Source: CAZART01 sp964487555
GTDB taxonomy: Bacteria; Bacteroidota; Rhodothermia; Rhodothermales; VXPQ01
Reading direction: 5' to 3'
Assembly (NCBI GenBank): GCA_964487555.1
Contig: CAZART010000021.1
Location: forward strand, 1 to 55,837
Length of the DNA: 55,837 nt
Position 1 is the stretch's first letter; the number at the start of each line of letters is the position of its first letter. This document shows, in pieces, positions 8,843 through 16,976 of this stretch. Below the pieces are notes generated by a model. It made no database searches. It was not told the origin of the DNA and saw only the letters and a list, made by a program, of their open reading frames with translations. Position numbers and translations under genes: made by a program.

Positions 8843-10030
8843 ATGATCATATCCGAACCGGCCGAGCTTCGCGCGTACGAAAAAGATCTCATCGTGGAGG
8901 ACTTAGAGCTGTTTCTGGTGCCGCCGCGGTGGCTGTTTTTGAAAGTGACCACGCGGGGCGGACTCGTGGGATGGGGCGAGCCGGTGGTGGAGGGGCGCGC
9001 CGCGACGGTGAAGGCGGCGGTGGAGGAGCTTAAGCCGTATGTCGTCGGCCGGCCGGCGAGTCGCGTCGAGGATGTTTGGCAGATGCTGTATCGCGGCGGA
9101 TTTTACCGGGGTGGGCCGATCCTGATGAGCGCGATCGCGGGTATTGACCAGGCGCTGTGGGACATCAAGGGGAAGGCGCTGTGGAGGCCGGTGTACGAGC
9201 TGCTCGGCGGGCCGGTGCGGGAGGTCATCAAGGCCTACGGGTGGATCGGTGGTGATCGGCCGCTGGACGTGGCGGAGGCGGCGCGGCATCGGCAAAGCGA
9301 AGGGTTCACCGCCGTGAAGATGAATGCCTCGGCCGAGATGCAGTGGGTGGATTCGCCGCGGCAGATCGACGAGATCGAGGAGCGAATCGCGGCGGTTCGA
9401 GAAGCCGTGGGTGACGATTTCGGAATTGCAGTCGACTTCCACGGCCGTCTGCATAAAGGGACTGCCAAGTCGGCGATGAAGGCGATCGAGCCGTACCGGC
9501 CGATGTTCATCGAAGAGCCGGCGCTGCCGGGCCAGACGGAGGCGCTGCGGATGCTGGCGCAGCACACGACGACGCCGATCGCGACGGGCGAGCGGATGTA
9601 CAGCCGTTGGGACTTCAATGAGATGCTGCCGATCGTCGACATCGTGCAGCCGGATTTGAGTCATGCCGGAGGGATTTCGGAGGTGCGGCGCATTGCCGCG
9701 CAGGCGGAAGCGCACGATGTGGCGCTGGCACCGCACTGTCCGCTCGGACCGATCTCGCTCGCGGCGGCGCTGCAGGTCGACTTCTGCTCGATCAATGCGT
9801 TTATCCAGGAGACGAGCCTCGGCATCCATTACAACGAAGGCATCGAGCTGCGGGACTACCTGGTGAATCCGGACGTCTTCGATCTGGAGGACGGTCACCT
9901 GCGGATGCCGATCGGTCCCGGGCTCGGCGTGGAGATCGATGAGGAGCGCGTGCGTGAGATGGCGGAGCGAGGGCACGACTGGAAAAATCCGATCTGGCGA
10001 AACTCCGACGGCTCGCTGGCGGAATGGTAG
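8843..10030 (+). CDS. dgoD: D-galactonate dehydratase (enolase superfamily)
   Basis: This 395-aa enzyme aligns by eye along its whole length with E. coli DgoD, which converts D-galactonate to 2-dehydro-3-deoxy-D-galactonate, an entry to the DeLey-Doudoroff route. Shared segments include FLKVTTRGGLVGWGEPV, FYRGGPILMSAIAGIDQALW, APHCPLGPISLAA, SLGIHYNEG and a C-terminus ending DGSLAEW. The Mg ligands are predicted as Asp198, Glu224 and Glu250, with His200 and His298 as acid/base residues. About 15 N-terminal residues are extra compared with E. coli. No KDPGal kinase or aldolase is nearby, so the rest of the pathway must lie elsewhere. A related sugar-acid substrate is possible. Confidence 0.92.
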   Translation: MIISEPAELRAYEKDLIVEDLELFLVPPRWLFLKVTTRGGLVGWGEPVVEGRAATVKAAVEELKPYVVGRPASRVEDVWQMLYRGGFYRGGPILMSAIAGIDQALWDIKGKALWRPVYELLGGPVREVIKAYGWIGGDRPLDVAEAARHRQSEGFTAVKMNASAEMQWVDSPRQIDEIEERIAAVREAVGDDFGIAVDFHGRLHKGTAKSAMKAIEPYRPMFIEEPALPGQTEALRMLAQHTTTPIATGERMYSRWDFNEMLPIVDIVQPDLSHAGGISEVRRIAAQAEAHDVALAPHCPLGPISLAAALQVDFCSINAFIQETSLGIHYNEGIELRDYLVNPDVFDLEDGHLRMPIGPGLGVEIDEERVREMAERGHDWKNPIWRNSDGSLAEW

Positions 10031-10096
10031 GTACCGAGTACTCCGTACACGGTACCCCGTCCCAGGTATTCGGTACCCCGTACTCCGTACTCGGTA
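10031..10096. terminator. GTAC-rich imperfect repeats with a long inverted pair between convergent genes
   Basis: The gap between dgoD and the dipeptidase holds many copies of short words such as CGGTACC, CCGTAC and GAGTACTCC. TACCGAGTAC (10032-10041) and GTACTCGGTA (10087-10096) are exact reverse complements, so a 10-bp stem with a 45-base, partly self-complementary loop can form. The position between two convergent stops suits a bidirectional terminator, but there is no T-run. Confidence 0.4.
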
Positions 10097-10132
10097 AACG
10101 GGTTACGTGGTAGAAGTTCGGTATTCGCACGG

Positions 10133-11658
10133 CTAGCCTCGCCGGCCGAACGCGTCGAGGAACCGAATCGACGTGGCGATGCCTTTGTGAAACCGGTCCA
10201 GGCCGAAGTGTTCATTGGGAGNNNNNNNNNNNNNNNNNNNNNNNNNNNNNNNNNNNNNNNNNNNNNNNNNNNNNNNNNNNNNNNNNNNNNNNNNNNNNNN
10301 NNNNNNNNNNNNNNNNNNNNNATCGACGTGGCGATGCCTTTGTGAAACCGGTCCAGGCCGAAGTGTTCATTGGGAGCGTGGATGGCGTCGGAGTTGAGTC
10401 CGAAGCCGAGCAGCACGGTGTCCAGGCCCAGCACCTGCTTGAAATCGGCGACGACGGGGATGGAGCCGCCTTCGCGGATGAAGGCGGGCTCCCGTCCGAA
10501 TTCGGCCTCCAGGGCGGCCGCGGCCGCTTGCATTCCGGGAATGGTGCGATCGACAACCACGCCATGCCCGCCGTGCAGATCGCGGAATGTGAGCTCCATG
10601 GTGCCGGGCGTGTTGGCTTCGAAGTAGCGTTTGATCTGGGAGACGGCTTTGTCGGGCCGCTGGTCGGGGACGAGGCGCATGGAAATCTTGGCGGCGGCGA
10701 TCGACGGAAGAACCGTTTTAGCACCCGGGCCCTGATAGCCGCCCCAGATGCCGTTCACGTCGAGCGAGGGGCGTGCCCAAACGGCCTCCAGCACGGAATA
10801 GCCGGACTCCGTGCGCGGCGAGGAGAGACCCACGGCGTCCAACCACGCTTTTTCGTCGAAAGGCAGCTCGCGAATGGCGTTGCGTTCGTCGGCCGTGAGC
10901 TCGCGCACGTGTTCATAGAAGCCGGGAATCGTCACGCGGTGCGCTTCGTCGTGAAGTTGGCCGATGAGGCGCGAGAGGACGTTGAGAGGATTCTCGACCG
11001 CACCACCGAATACACCGGAGTGGAGATCGCGATTCGGGCCCTTCAGCAGGATTTCGACGTAGGCGAGGCCCCGCAGGCCGTACGTCACCGAAGGAACGCC
11101 TTCACCGAACATGGCCGTGTCGGAAATCAGGACGACGTCGGCACGGAGGCTCGCGGCGTGCTTCTCGAGGAACGGCCTCAGATGGGCGGAGCCGTTCTCT
11201 TCCTCACCCTCGACGATGAACTTGACGTTCACGGGCAGGTGGTCTCCGGTCGACAGATACGCCTCAACGGCCTTCACGTGCATGTAGAACTGTCCCTTGT
11301 CGTCGCTCGACCCGCGTGCGTACAGATCGCCGCCGCGCACGGTCGGATCGAAGGGCGGAGTCTCCCAGAGCTCGACGGGATCCGGAGGTTGCACGTCGTA
11401 ATGCCCGTAAATAAGTACCGTCGGCCGATCGTCGTCGACGTGGAACTCTGCCATCACGATCGGATGACCGGCGGTTTCGATTACGTCTACTTTGAGCATC
11501 CCGATGCGGCGAAACTCTTCGGCTAACCAGTCGGCCGCACGTCGTATATCTTGCCTGTAGGTTGCATCCGTGCTGATGGAAGGAATGCGAAGGAAGTCTT
11601 CTAATTCACCGACAAACTCAGTCGCCCTTTCGCGGGCGTAGGCTAGTGCCTGTTGCAT
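10133..11658 (-). CDS. M20 family dipeptidase (CNDP/PepV-like), interrupted by an artificial gap
   Basis: This is a cytosolic two-zinc metallopeptidase. Visible motifs are LIYGHYDVQPPDP (first His/Asp ligand), SSDDKGQFYMHVKA (bridging Asp), FIVEGEEENGS (Glu-Glu pair), DLHSGVFGGAVENP in the lid domain and GGSIPVVADF near the end. A 100-N gap (10222-10321) is flanked on both sides by the same 55 bp. Merging the two copies gives a continuous frame ending FHKGIATS then IRFLDAFGRRG and a stop at 10133-10135, total 456 aa, normal for the family. Reading straight through the Ns instead gives a false tail. ATG 11658 is preferred over an upstream TTG at 11697. Substrates are probably short peptides, which fits with the secreted prolyl oligopeptidase upstream. 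Confidence 0.92.
10222..10321. other. 100-N scaffold gap flanked by an identical 55-bp duplication
   Basis: The 55 bases at 10167-10221 are repeated exactly at 10322-10376. The collapsed sequence restores the open frame of the M20 dipeptidase. The gap is therefore best read as an unmerged contig overlap with no missing DNA. Confidence 0.93.
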
Positions 11659-11714
11659 ATAGAACGGAAATGCCAATGGGAAACGACTGCACAACAAGGA
11701 CCTAAATATATGTC

Positions 11715-12230
11715 TTAAAACTCACTCTCATCACGCCACCGAAGGAGTTTCCACGCCGACGTGGTGTCCCTGCGTGTCAGCTGGAAATTCACGTTGCCGT
11801 CGCCGCGAAACGCGTCGCCACCCTCGAGCGTAATGGTAAGATTGAACGGGCGTACGATCCGCGCCGTCAACCCGTCGTCGACGATGCTCTGAGAAATAAT
11901 TTGATTCCAGCGAAGGCTGACCAGCGACGCGTTTTCGAAGAGCCGGCGGGTAGATTCGAGCTCCTGTGAGAACCCCCATTCACGCTCCACCTGTGCATCG
12001 AAATCGTAATAGATGAAGATGAAGGATGAGTCGAGCAGAGGTTCGTATAACGAGAGGTCGCGAAGCTCGTACGCGTTGCCGAAGTTGGTAAAAAACCCGT
12101 CGATCGTCGTCGGATCGCCGAGCAGATCACCGAAGGGGTCGCCCTCCTCCAAGGCGGGAGCGAACGGATTGCAGCCGACGAGAAAAACGCCAAACAAAAG
12201 CGAAGCGAATATCCATCGGAAGTCCTTCAT
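11715..12230 (-). CDS. NTF2-like lipoprotein
   Basis: This 171-aa protein starts with a lipoprotein signal peptide (MKDFRWIFASLL, lipobox FLVGC, mature N-terminus CNPF) and continues with a small alpha+beta domain of NTF2-like character, ending KLLRWRDESEF. It should be lipid-anchored in the envelope, facing the periplasm or outer surface. ATG 12230 overlaps the upstream thioesterase stop by 4 bp (ATGA), implying translational coupling. It looks homologous to the lipoprotein on the other side of the thioesterase: both share a C-x-x-F start, an F-x-F strand near the middle and a W-K/R-I/L-x-x-W end. Function is unknown. Confidence 0.75.
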   Translation of the reverse strand: MKDFRWIFASLLFGVFLVGCNPFAPALEEGDPFGDLLGDPTTIDGFFTNFGNAYELRDLSLYEPLLDSSFIFIYYDFDAQVEREWGFSQELESTRRLFENASLVSLRWNQIISQSIVDDGLTARIVRPFNLTITLEGGDAFRGDGNVNFQLTRRDTTSAWKLLRWRDESEF

Positions 12231-12988
12231 CGCGGTTTCCACTTCGTCCGAAGACGTGCGAGCTCCTTCCGATCCGGGCGTTGCATGATTACGTGTGTAC
12301 ATTCAAATGCACGGTCGTCCTCGCCATCGAGCGGTCCTGTGTGGACGGCGACCGCGTCGCCGTAAACGGCCTCCGCACGATAATGAACGTCGAGCTCCGT
12401 TAGATCGTGCGACGCTAGCTCTTCCGCGGACATGGCGTCAAGCGCCCATTCGACGTAGCGGACGTTGTTCACGTGACCGTTGACATCGAGATCACTGTAT
12501 TCAACGCGGATCGGGAGGTGTTCGGTTTCGGAAGCGGGCGTCGCAAGCCGGGGCGATGCCTCAGCGACGGCACGGTCGCGGCGGGGAGGTTCGAGAGACG
12601 TGATGATCTCGGGCATACGAACCGGACGCCGGCGATCCAGATCGATGATCATCCAACCACTCGTGGCCCGGCCGAGACGACGGCCGCTGTCGTCCTGTAG
12701 CAGAAAATCGCGCGTCGCGAACAGCCCTTCCACGCCGGATGGCCACGTTTCGATCGTGATTTCGTCACGCCAGTGTGGATAGTTATCGATAAAAACCCGC
12801 AGCCTGGTGAGCACCCAGGTCAGCCGCCGCTCGTGAAGATGCTCCACCGAAACGCCGAGCCGGAAGGCATGATTTCCGGCGACCTCCTGGAGGTAGTTGC
12901 AGATCGTCGCGACGGAGGCGCGTCCCGTTGGACCGGTCTCGTAGGACCGAACGCGAAATTTCTCCTTCCAGACGGAGACTGCGGACAT
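12227..12988 (-). CDS. acyl-ACP thioesterase (FatA/FatB-like double hotdog)
   Basis: This 253-aa protein hydrolyses acyl-ACP to free fatty acid, or shifts acyl chains out of fatty-acid synthesis. The N-terminal hotdog begins KEKFRVRSYETGPTGRAS and includes LTWVLTRLRV. The second hotdog carries the conserved SDLDVNGHVNNVRYVEW segment, with the Asn and His expected at the active site. ATG 12988 is chosen because the family starts a few residues before the F-x-V-R-S-Y-E strand; earlier starts would run into the neighbouring lipoprotein gene. It sits between two lipoprotein genes and downstream of ispH, with 10-bp and 4-bp-overlap junctions, so it is almost surely co-transcribed with them. Confidence 0.88.
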   Translation of the reverse strand: MSAVSVWKEKFRVRSYETGPTGRASVATICNYLQEVAGNHAFRLGVSVEHLHERRLTWVLTRLRVFIDNYPHWRDEITIETWPSGVEGLFATRDFLLQDDSGRRLGRATSGWMIIDLDRRRPVRMPEIITSLEPPRRDRAVAEASPRLATPASETEHLPIRVEYSDLDVNGHVNNVRYVEWALDAMSAEELASHDLTELDVHYRAEAVYGDAVAVHTGPLDGEDDRAFECTHVIMQRPDRKELARLRTKWKPR

Positions 12989-12998
12989 CGCCCGTGAT

Positions 12999-13598
12999 CT
13001 ACTTGATGAATTCTGCTTTGAGGTCGCTCCACGATGCCGCATCTCCGAGCTCGCGATCGGTCCATTCGGTGATGCGCCAGAGTCCGTCGTCGCCCTGACT
13101 GAGCGTCCAGACCAGGCGCCCCTGGAGTGTTGCGGAAAGATCCTGGCTCCGGTGGTTCACGGTCAACACGTAGCTGGCGTCGAAGGTAAAGAGATTCGGG
13201 TTTACGGCGCTGAGGTTTTCCTCGGTCAGCCTGACTTCATTTCCGGAGGTCAGCCGGGCGGCTTGTACCATCGCGCGGAAGTAGCTTTCCTCCTCCTGCA
13301 CGCTCCAACCCGTCCAGATGGAGGGATCCCGGGCCTCCGCCGAGGCCGTCGGCTCGAACGTAAATCCCTCAGCAAAAGAGCGGCGGTAATTCTGCGCATT
13401 GAGCTCGGCCACGGCATTCCGGATATTTTCGATGACCTGATCGGGTGTGTCAGGCTGCTCGAAGGTGCCGGCTCCCTCCAACGGGATCTCGGGTTCGCGC
13501 GTGGAGAAAAGGTCGCAAGCGCCGAGTAGAATCACGATGACGCAGAACGCGCCAGGGAGAGCGGTGCGCCTGAGACTGACTGGGACCTCCAACCGCAT
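12999..13598 (-). CDS. NTF2-like lipoprotein
   Basis: This 199-aa protein has an N-terminal signal segment (ALPGAFCVIVILLGAC, lipobox LLGAC) followed by CDLFSTREPEIPLEGAG and a globular domain ending RITEWTDRELGD plus a short tail. The overall pattern suggests an NTF2-like fold, probably paralogous to the lipoprotein at 11715-12230. It begins 6 bp after the ispH stop and ends 10 bp before the thioesterase start. Function unknown; the location suggests a role tied to envelope lipids (inference). Confidence 0.72.
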   Translation of the reverse strand: MRLEVPVSLRRTALPGAFCVIVILLGACDLFSTREPEIPLEGAGTFEQPDTPDQVIENIRNAVAELNAQNYRRSFAEGFTFEPTASAEARDPSIWTGWSVQEEESYFRAMVQAARLTSGNEVRLTEENLSAVNPNLFTFDASYVLTVNHRSQDLSATLQGRLVWTLSQGDDGLWRITEWTDRELGDAASWSDLKAEFIK

Positions 13599-13604
13599 CC
13601 TGGT

Positions 13605-14849
13605 TCAGGCGGCTTCGCCATGTTGAAAGGGTTCGAGAACGATTTCGACAGGATGAGCCTCTTCGAAGAAACCCACTACTTTTCTAAGCACGTCTTCGAG
13701 AAGAGCGTCGGGACAAGAGGCGCCTGCCGTCAGCACGATGTCGACGGGTCGCTCCTCCTTCGACGGCAGCCAGCCCCGCGTCTCCTGAATCGCCCTGGCA
13801 TGAATGTCGAAGTGGCGGATGAGCCGGGGTGAGACGATCTCGTCCGCGTCGCGCACGAAGTACGTAGGCATCATCTCGGAGCAGAGATCAACCAGGTGGC
13901 TCGTGTTGGATGAATTGTAGCCACCGACTACGATCCCGATATCGCCCCCGCTCTCGATAAGGCGTACCGTCGCATTCTGATTCTCGTTCGTGGCGTAGCA
14001 GAGCGTATCGCTGGTGTCGGCGAAGTGCTCCTGCACGTTCTCCTCGCCGTACCGATGTACCATCGCCTGCCGGAGCAGCGTCGCGATCGCCTGCGTCTCG
14101 GTGGCGAGCATCGTCGTCTGATTCACGACGCCGATCCGCCTGAGATCCTTCTCGGGATCAAATCCGTCGGAGTGCCGGTCGCTGAAGCGACTTCGGAAGA
14201 AATCGGTACCGCAGTCCCCGCGAATGACCTTAGCAAGATCCACAGCTTCGTCGATATCGCGGACGACGACGACCGGGGCGCTCCGCTGAGCGTGAGAGAA
14301 TGTCGCCCGGGTCTCCTCATGATATCGCTTTCCATGTACGACAATCGTGTATCCCTTCTTGCCGATCTGATCACTCTTCTTCCAGACCTTCTCGACGAAG
14401 GGGCAGGTTGTGTCGTAAGATAGGGTGTCCACCCCGCGCCGCTGGAGCTCTTCGCCCATCTCGAGTGAAGCGCCGAAGGCCGGAATAATGACGATATCTT
14501 CCTTCGTCAGTTCGTCGAAAGGAATGAGCTGGTCACCCGTCGTGGTGCGCAGAAATCGGATGCCGCGGCCCTGCAGATCGTTGTTTACGTGCGGATTGTG
14601 GATCATCTCCGAGAGGAGAAACAAGCGCCGGCCCGGGTTCTCCTCGAGCGCGCGATAGGCGATCTCGATCGCGTTCTCGACCCCGTAGCAGAAGCCGAAG
14701 TGACGCGCGATCTTGAAGCGGACGGGGCCGAAATCCAGCACGGATGGAGAAAGATCCTTCTTCCGCGGATCGGAGAGCCGGCGCGCTTCTTTGACGGTGG
14801 AGATGATGGAGCTCTGGTAGAACTCCGGGACGTTGAACTGGCGAGCCAT
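13605..14849 (-). CDS. ispH: 4-hydroxy-3-methylbut-2-enyl diphosphate reductase (large IspH type)
   Basis: This is the last enzyme of the MEP pathway, reducing HMBPP to IPP and DMAPP with a [4Fe-4S] cluster. The three cluster cysteines are predicted at Cys54 (HFGFCYGVENA), Cys149 (YDTTCPFVEKVW) and Cys284 (SDTLCYATNENQ). The GGYNSSNTSHL substrate loop and the AGASCPDALL C-terminal motif are present. At 414 aa it is about 100 residues longer than the E. coli enzyme and resembles the longer forms known in cyanobacteria and plants, with an N-terminal extension and an insert around 200-260. It is the first gene of a four-gene minus-strand unit with the thioesterase and lipoproteins. Confidence 0.96.
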   Translation of the reverse strand: MARQFNVPEFYQSSIISTVKEARRLSDPRKKDLSPSVLDFGPVRFKIARHFGFCYGVENAIEIAYRALEENPGRRLFLLSEMIHNPHVNNDLQGRGIRFLRTTTGDQLIPFDELTKEDIVIIPAFGASLEMGEELQRRGVDTLSYDTTCPFVEKVWKKSDQIGKKGYTIVVHGKRYHEETRATFSHAQRSAPVVVVRDIDEAVDLAKVIRGDCGTDFFRSRFSDRHSDGFDPEKDLRRIGVVNQTTMLATETQAIATLLRQAMVHRYGEENVQEHFADTSDTLCYATNENQNATVRLIESGGDIGIVVGGYNSSNTSHLVDLCSEMMPTYFVRDADEIVSPRLIRHFDIHARAIQETRGWLPSKEERPVDIVLTAGASCPDALLEDVLRKVVGFFEEAHPVEIVLEPFQHGEAA

Positions 14850-15045
14850 GAATACGGAAATTCGTTCGCTGCGGGCGCGCTTCGACGGTGGTGCGCACCT
14901 CTATCATTTCGCGAACGTGTAACGCGGGACGAGGGGGGAGGTTCGTCGAGGCTTCCTTACGTCACGGCCCTCGACCGCCGGCGAGACGAGCCTGGATCCG
15001 CGCGCCTTCACCGAGGCGGCTCCGCACCGTGGGGGTCGATCGGTT

Positions 15046-16809
15046 CTATCTATGCCCGCGGGAATATGCCCGCGGGAGGATGACACCAAACGTCGAGCCC
15101 GCGCCCACCGCGCTCTCTACCGCCAGGTCGCCTCCCATGTGGCCGACGAGCTCGCGAGCGATCGTCAGGCCCAGCCCGGACCCCGTAGGTTCTTCCACCT
15201 CGCCGCGCTTCTCGCGCGTGAACCGTTCAAAGAGCTGGGGCATAAAGTCCGCGGATATCCCCGAGCCGGTATCGATGACGTCGATGCGAATAGCGGGGGC
15301 GTCGTTCAACGTGGCATCTACGACCCTTATCGTGACCCCGCCTTTTGAGGTGAATTTGATGCCGTTCGAGACGAGGTTGATGAGTACCTGCCGCAGGCGG
15401 TCTTCATCGACTCGAGCCAGAGGCTCCTCAGCCGCTACTTCCGTCCGCACGTAAATTTCCTTCGCCGCGGCAAGCGGATAAAGCTGCGTCTTGACCTCCC
15501 CGACGACCTTTCCGACGTTTACGTCGCCGGTTCTCAATTCCACCCGGCCGGCCTCGATTCGCGCCAGATCGAGCAGGTCGTTGACCAGCTTAAGCAGTCG
15601 CTCGCCACTGAGGCGGACGGTGTTTAAAAAATCGAGATGTCGTGAACTCAGCTCTTCGCCGGCTTCGTCTCGAAGAAGCTGCGTATAACCCAGCATCGAC
15701 GTGAGCGGTGTGCGGAGCTCGTGGGTGACGGCCGTAACAAACTCCGTTTTAGCCATGTTGGCTGCCTCGGAGGCGATGGTCGCGGCGCGCAGCTCTTTGG
15801 TGCGCTCATCGACCTCCCGCTGAAGCCGTCGGCTGCTCATTCGGGCCATACGCGCCGACGCGGCGCTGCGTCGCATCATAACGTAGCTCTGCAGCAGGAC
15901 GAATCCGAGTACGGCAAACGTGATCATGTACGGGCGGTCGGTCTCGCCGCCGCCGGCGAAAAGAATGTCGTGGATGCTTCCGACGACGATCAGTAAAAGG
16001 CCTGAGACCGTCGGCACGGCAAAGTCCTCGCGCCGCTCGAGCGCCTCCAGCCCTAAAGCAACGGCGACGATCATGAGACACGCCGTGATCCAACGGGATG
16101 CCGAAAGCATGTAGACGGCGGTCTGATCCCCAAAAACGAGGATCGCAACGGCGAAAAGGACGCTCGTTACGACGGCTATGCCCGCGATCGTCCAATTCAG
16201 CCGATGGATCCAAGCAGACGTAGCGGGCCGAAAAGCATGCGGAAAAAAAGCCCACAGCAGGAAGGCGATGAATCCGTTCAGCAAGAGAAAGGAAATCGCT
16301 TCGATCATCCCGCTGATATGGGAGCCGAAAACGCTCGGAAAAAGAAACGTCATTGAGCCGGAGATGGCGGCCGTGTGCGCCGCCATCAACAGAGCAAGAA
16401 GCCCGACCGCCAGAACAGGAAGGTCGCGCCGCATCCACCTCCAGTAGGTTAGAAAGATGAGCCCGATGAGCAGATAGATGCCGAAGCAGGTGAAATACAG
16501 CGCCGCGGATTGAACGAGCGCACGGTTTGCAAAGAGCTCGGCGCTCCGCTCGGGATCGAACGGCACATCGTCGAGCGCTCTCTGCAGAGCGAGTTCGGAG
16601 ACCGACACGGCCTCGAAGCGCGACGAAGCGGAGACCGCCCGATCCGCCACCGCCGGATCCGCCACCACCCGATCCGCCACCGCCCGATCCGCCACGGCCG
16701 GAACAGCCGCCGCTGGAAATGCGGTCCCTATCCACACGAGGAGGAGCCCGCTAAACAGCAGTCTGCGCTCGTGGTGACGAGCTAAAAAGGTCAATACCGT
16801 GCATTGCAT
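15046..16809 (-). CDS. orphan sensor histidine kinase with a 7TM-DISM-like membrane domain
   Basis: With the ATG at 16809 this is 587 aa. It has a signal segment ending near AFPAAAV, a short VAD-type repeat, a membrane domain of about seven helices (roughly residues 95-315) resembling 7TMR-DISM, a short linker helix, then HisKA and HATPase. The phospho-acceptor is His363 in THELRTPLTSML. The N box is NLVSNGIKFTS, G1 is DTGSGIS, the F box is FERFT and G2 is GSGLGLTIARELV. No receiver protein is adjacent, so its partner must be encoded elsewhere. An in-frame upstream start at 16926 would add 39 Arg/His-rich residues that do not look like a signal peptide. Confidence 0.9.
   Translation of the reverse strand: MQCTVLTFLARHHERRLLFSGLLLVWIGTAFPAAAVPAVADRAVADRVVADPAVADRAVSASSRFEAVSVSELALQRALDDVPFDPERSAELFANRALVQSAALYFTCFGIYLLIGLIFLTYWRWMRRDLPVLAVGLLALLMAAHTAAISGSMTFLFPSVFGSHISGMIEAISFLLLNGFIAFLLWAFFPHAFRPATSAWIHRLNWTIAGIAVVTSVLFAVAILVFGDQTAVYMLSASRWITACLMIVAVALGLEALERREDFAVPTVSGLLLIVVGSIHDILFAGGGETDRPYMITFAVLGFVLLQSYVMMRRSAASARMARMSSRRLQREVDERTKELRAATIASEAANMAKTEFVTAVTHELRTPLTSMLGYTQLLRDEAGEELSSRHLDFLNTVRLSGERLLKLVNDLLDLARIEAGRVELRTGDVNVGKVVGEVKTQLYPLAAAKEIYVRTEVAAEEPLARVDEDRLRQVLINLVSNGIKFTSKGGVTIRVVDATLNDAPAIRIDVIDTGSGISADFMPQLFERFTREKRGEVEEPTGSGLGLTIARELVGHMGGDLAVESAVGAGSTFGVILPRAYSRGHR
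16641..16700 (-). repeat. 15-bp tandem repeat, 4 copies, inside the sensor kinase
   Basis: Four head-to-tail units beginning GATCCGCCAC (plus-strand reading) at 16641, 16656, 16671 and 16686. On the coding strand they give VAD(R/P)A-type pentapeptides just after the signal segment. The unit length keeps the frame. Confidence 0.85.
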
Positions 16810-16976
16810 GCCGTCGCGTCGGTGCCGGTAGAAACAAGCGGTGGTCGCCGTCCGGCGCGGCCGGATGCGGTGCAGAGGGAGCTGATGGTGGAGTGCGGCA
16901 CGGTTCCACGGTGGGGCCGCTTTCATGTCGATGCTTCATGATACTGCGTCAGACGGAATGGTTTCCCTCGTGCGTT

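Noticed and set aside
8903..9976. 357-codon open frame antisense to galactonate dehydratase
   Set aside because: High third-position GC leaves the antisense open; translation is His/Arg/Pro-rich with no domain.
10167..10376. 55-bp direct repeats as att sites or target duplications
   Set aside because: They flank only Ns, occur with the same exact length at three gaps, and collapsing one restores a gene.
10342..11526. 394-codon open frame antisense to the dipeptidase
   Set aside because: Same shadow effect; begins inside the duplicated overlap and has no recognisable fold.
9895..11697. A 600-codon dipeptidase overlapping galactonate dehydratase
   Set aside because: Produced by reading through Ns and a duplicated 55-bp overlap in the wrong phase; merging gives a normal 456-aa enzyme.
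15049..15082. Twin CCCGCGGG palindromes as a regulatory site
   Set aside because: They lie in the last codons of the sensor kinase and look like ordinary GC-rich coding sequence.
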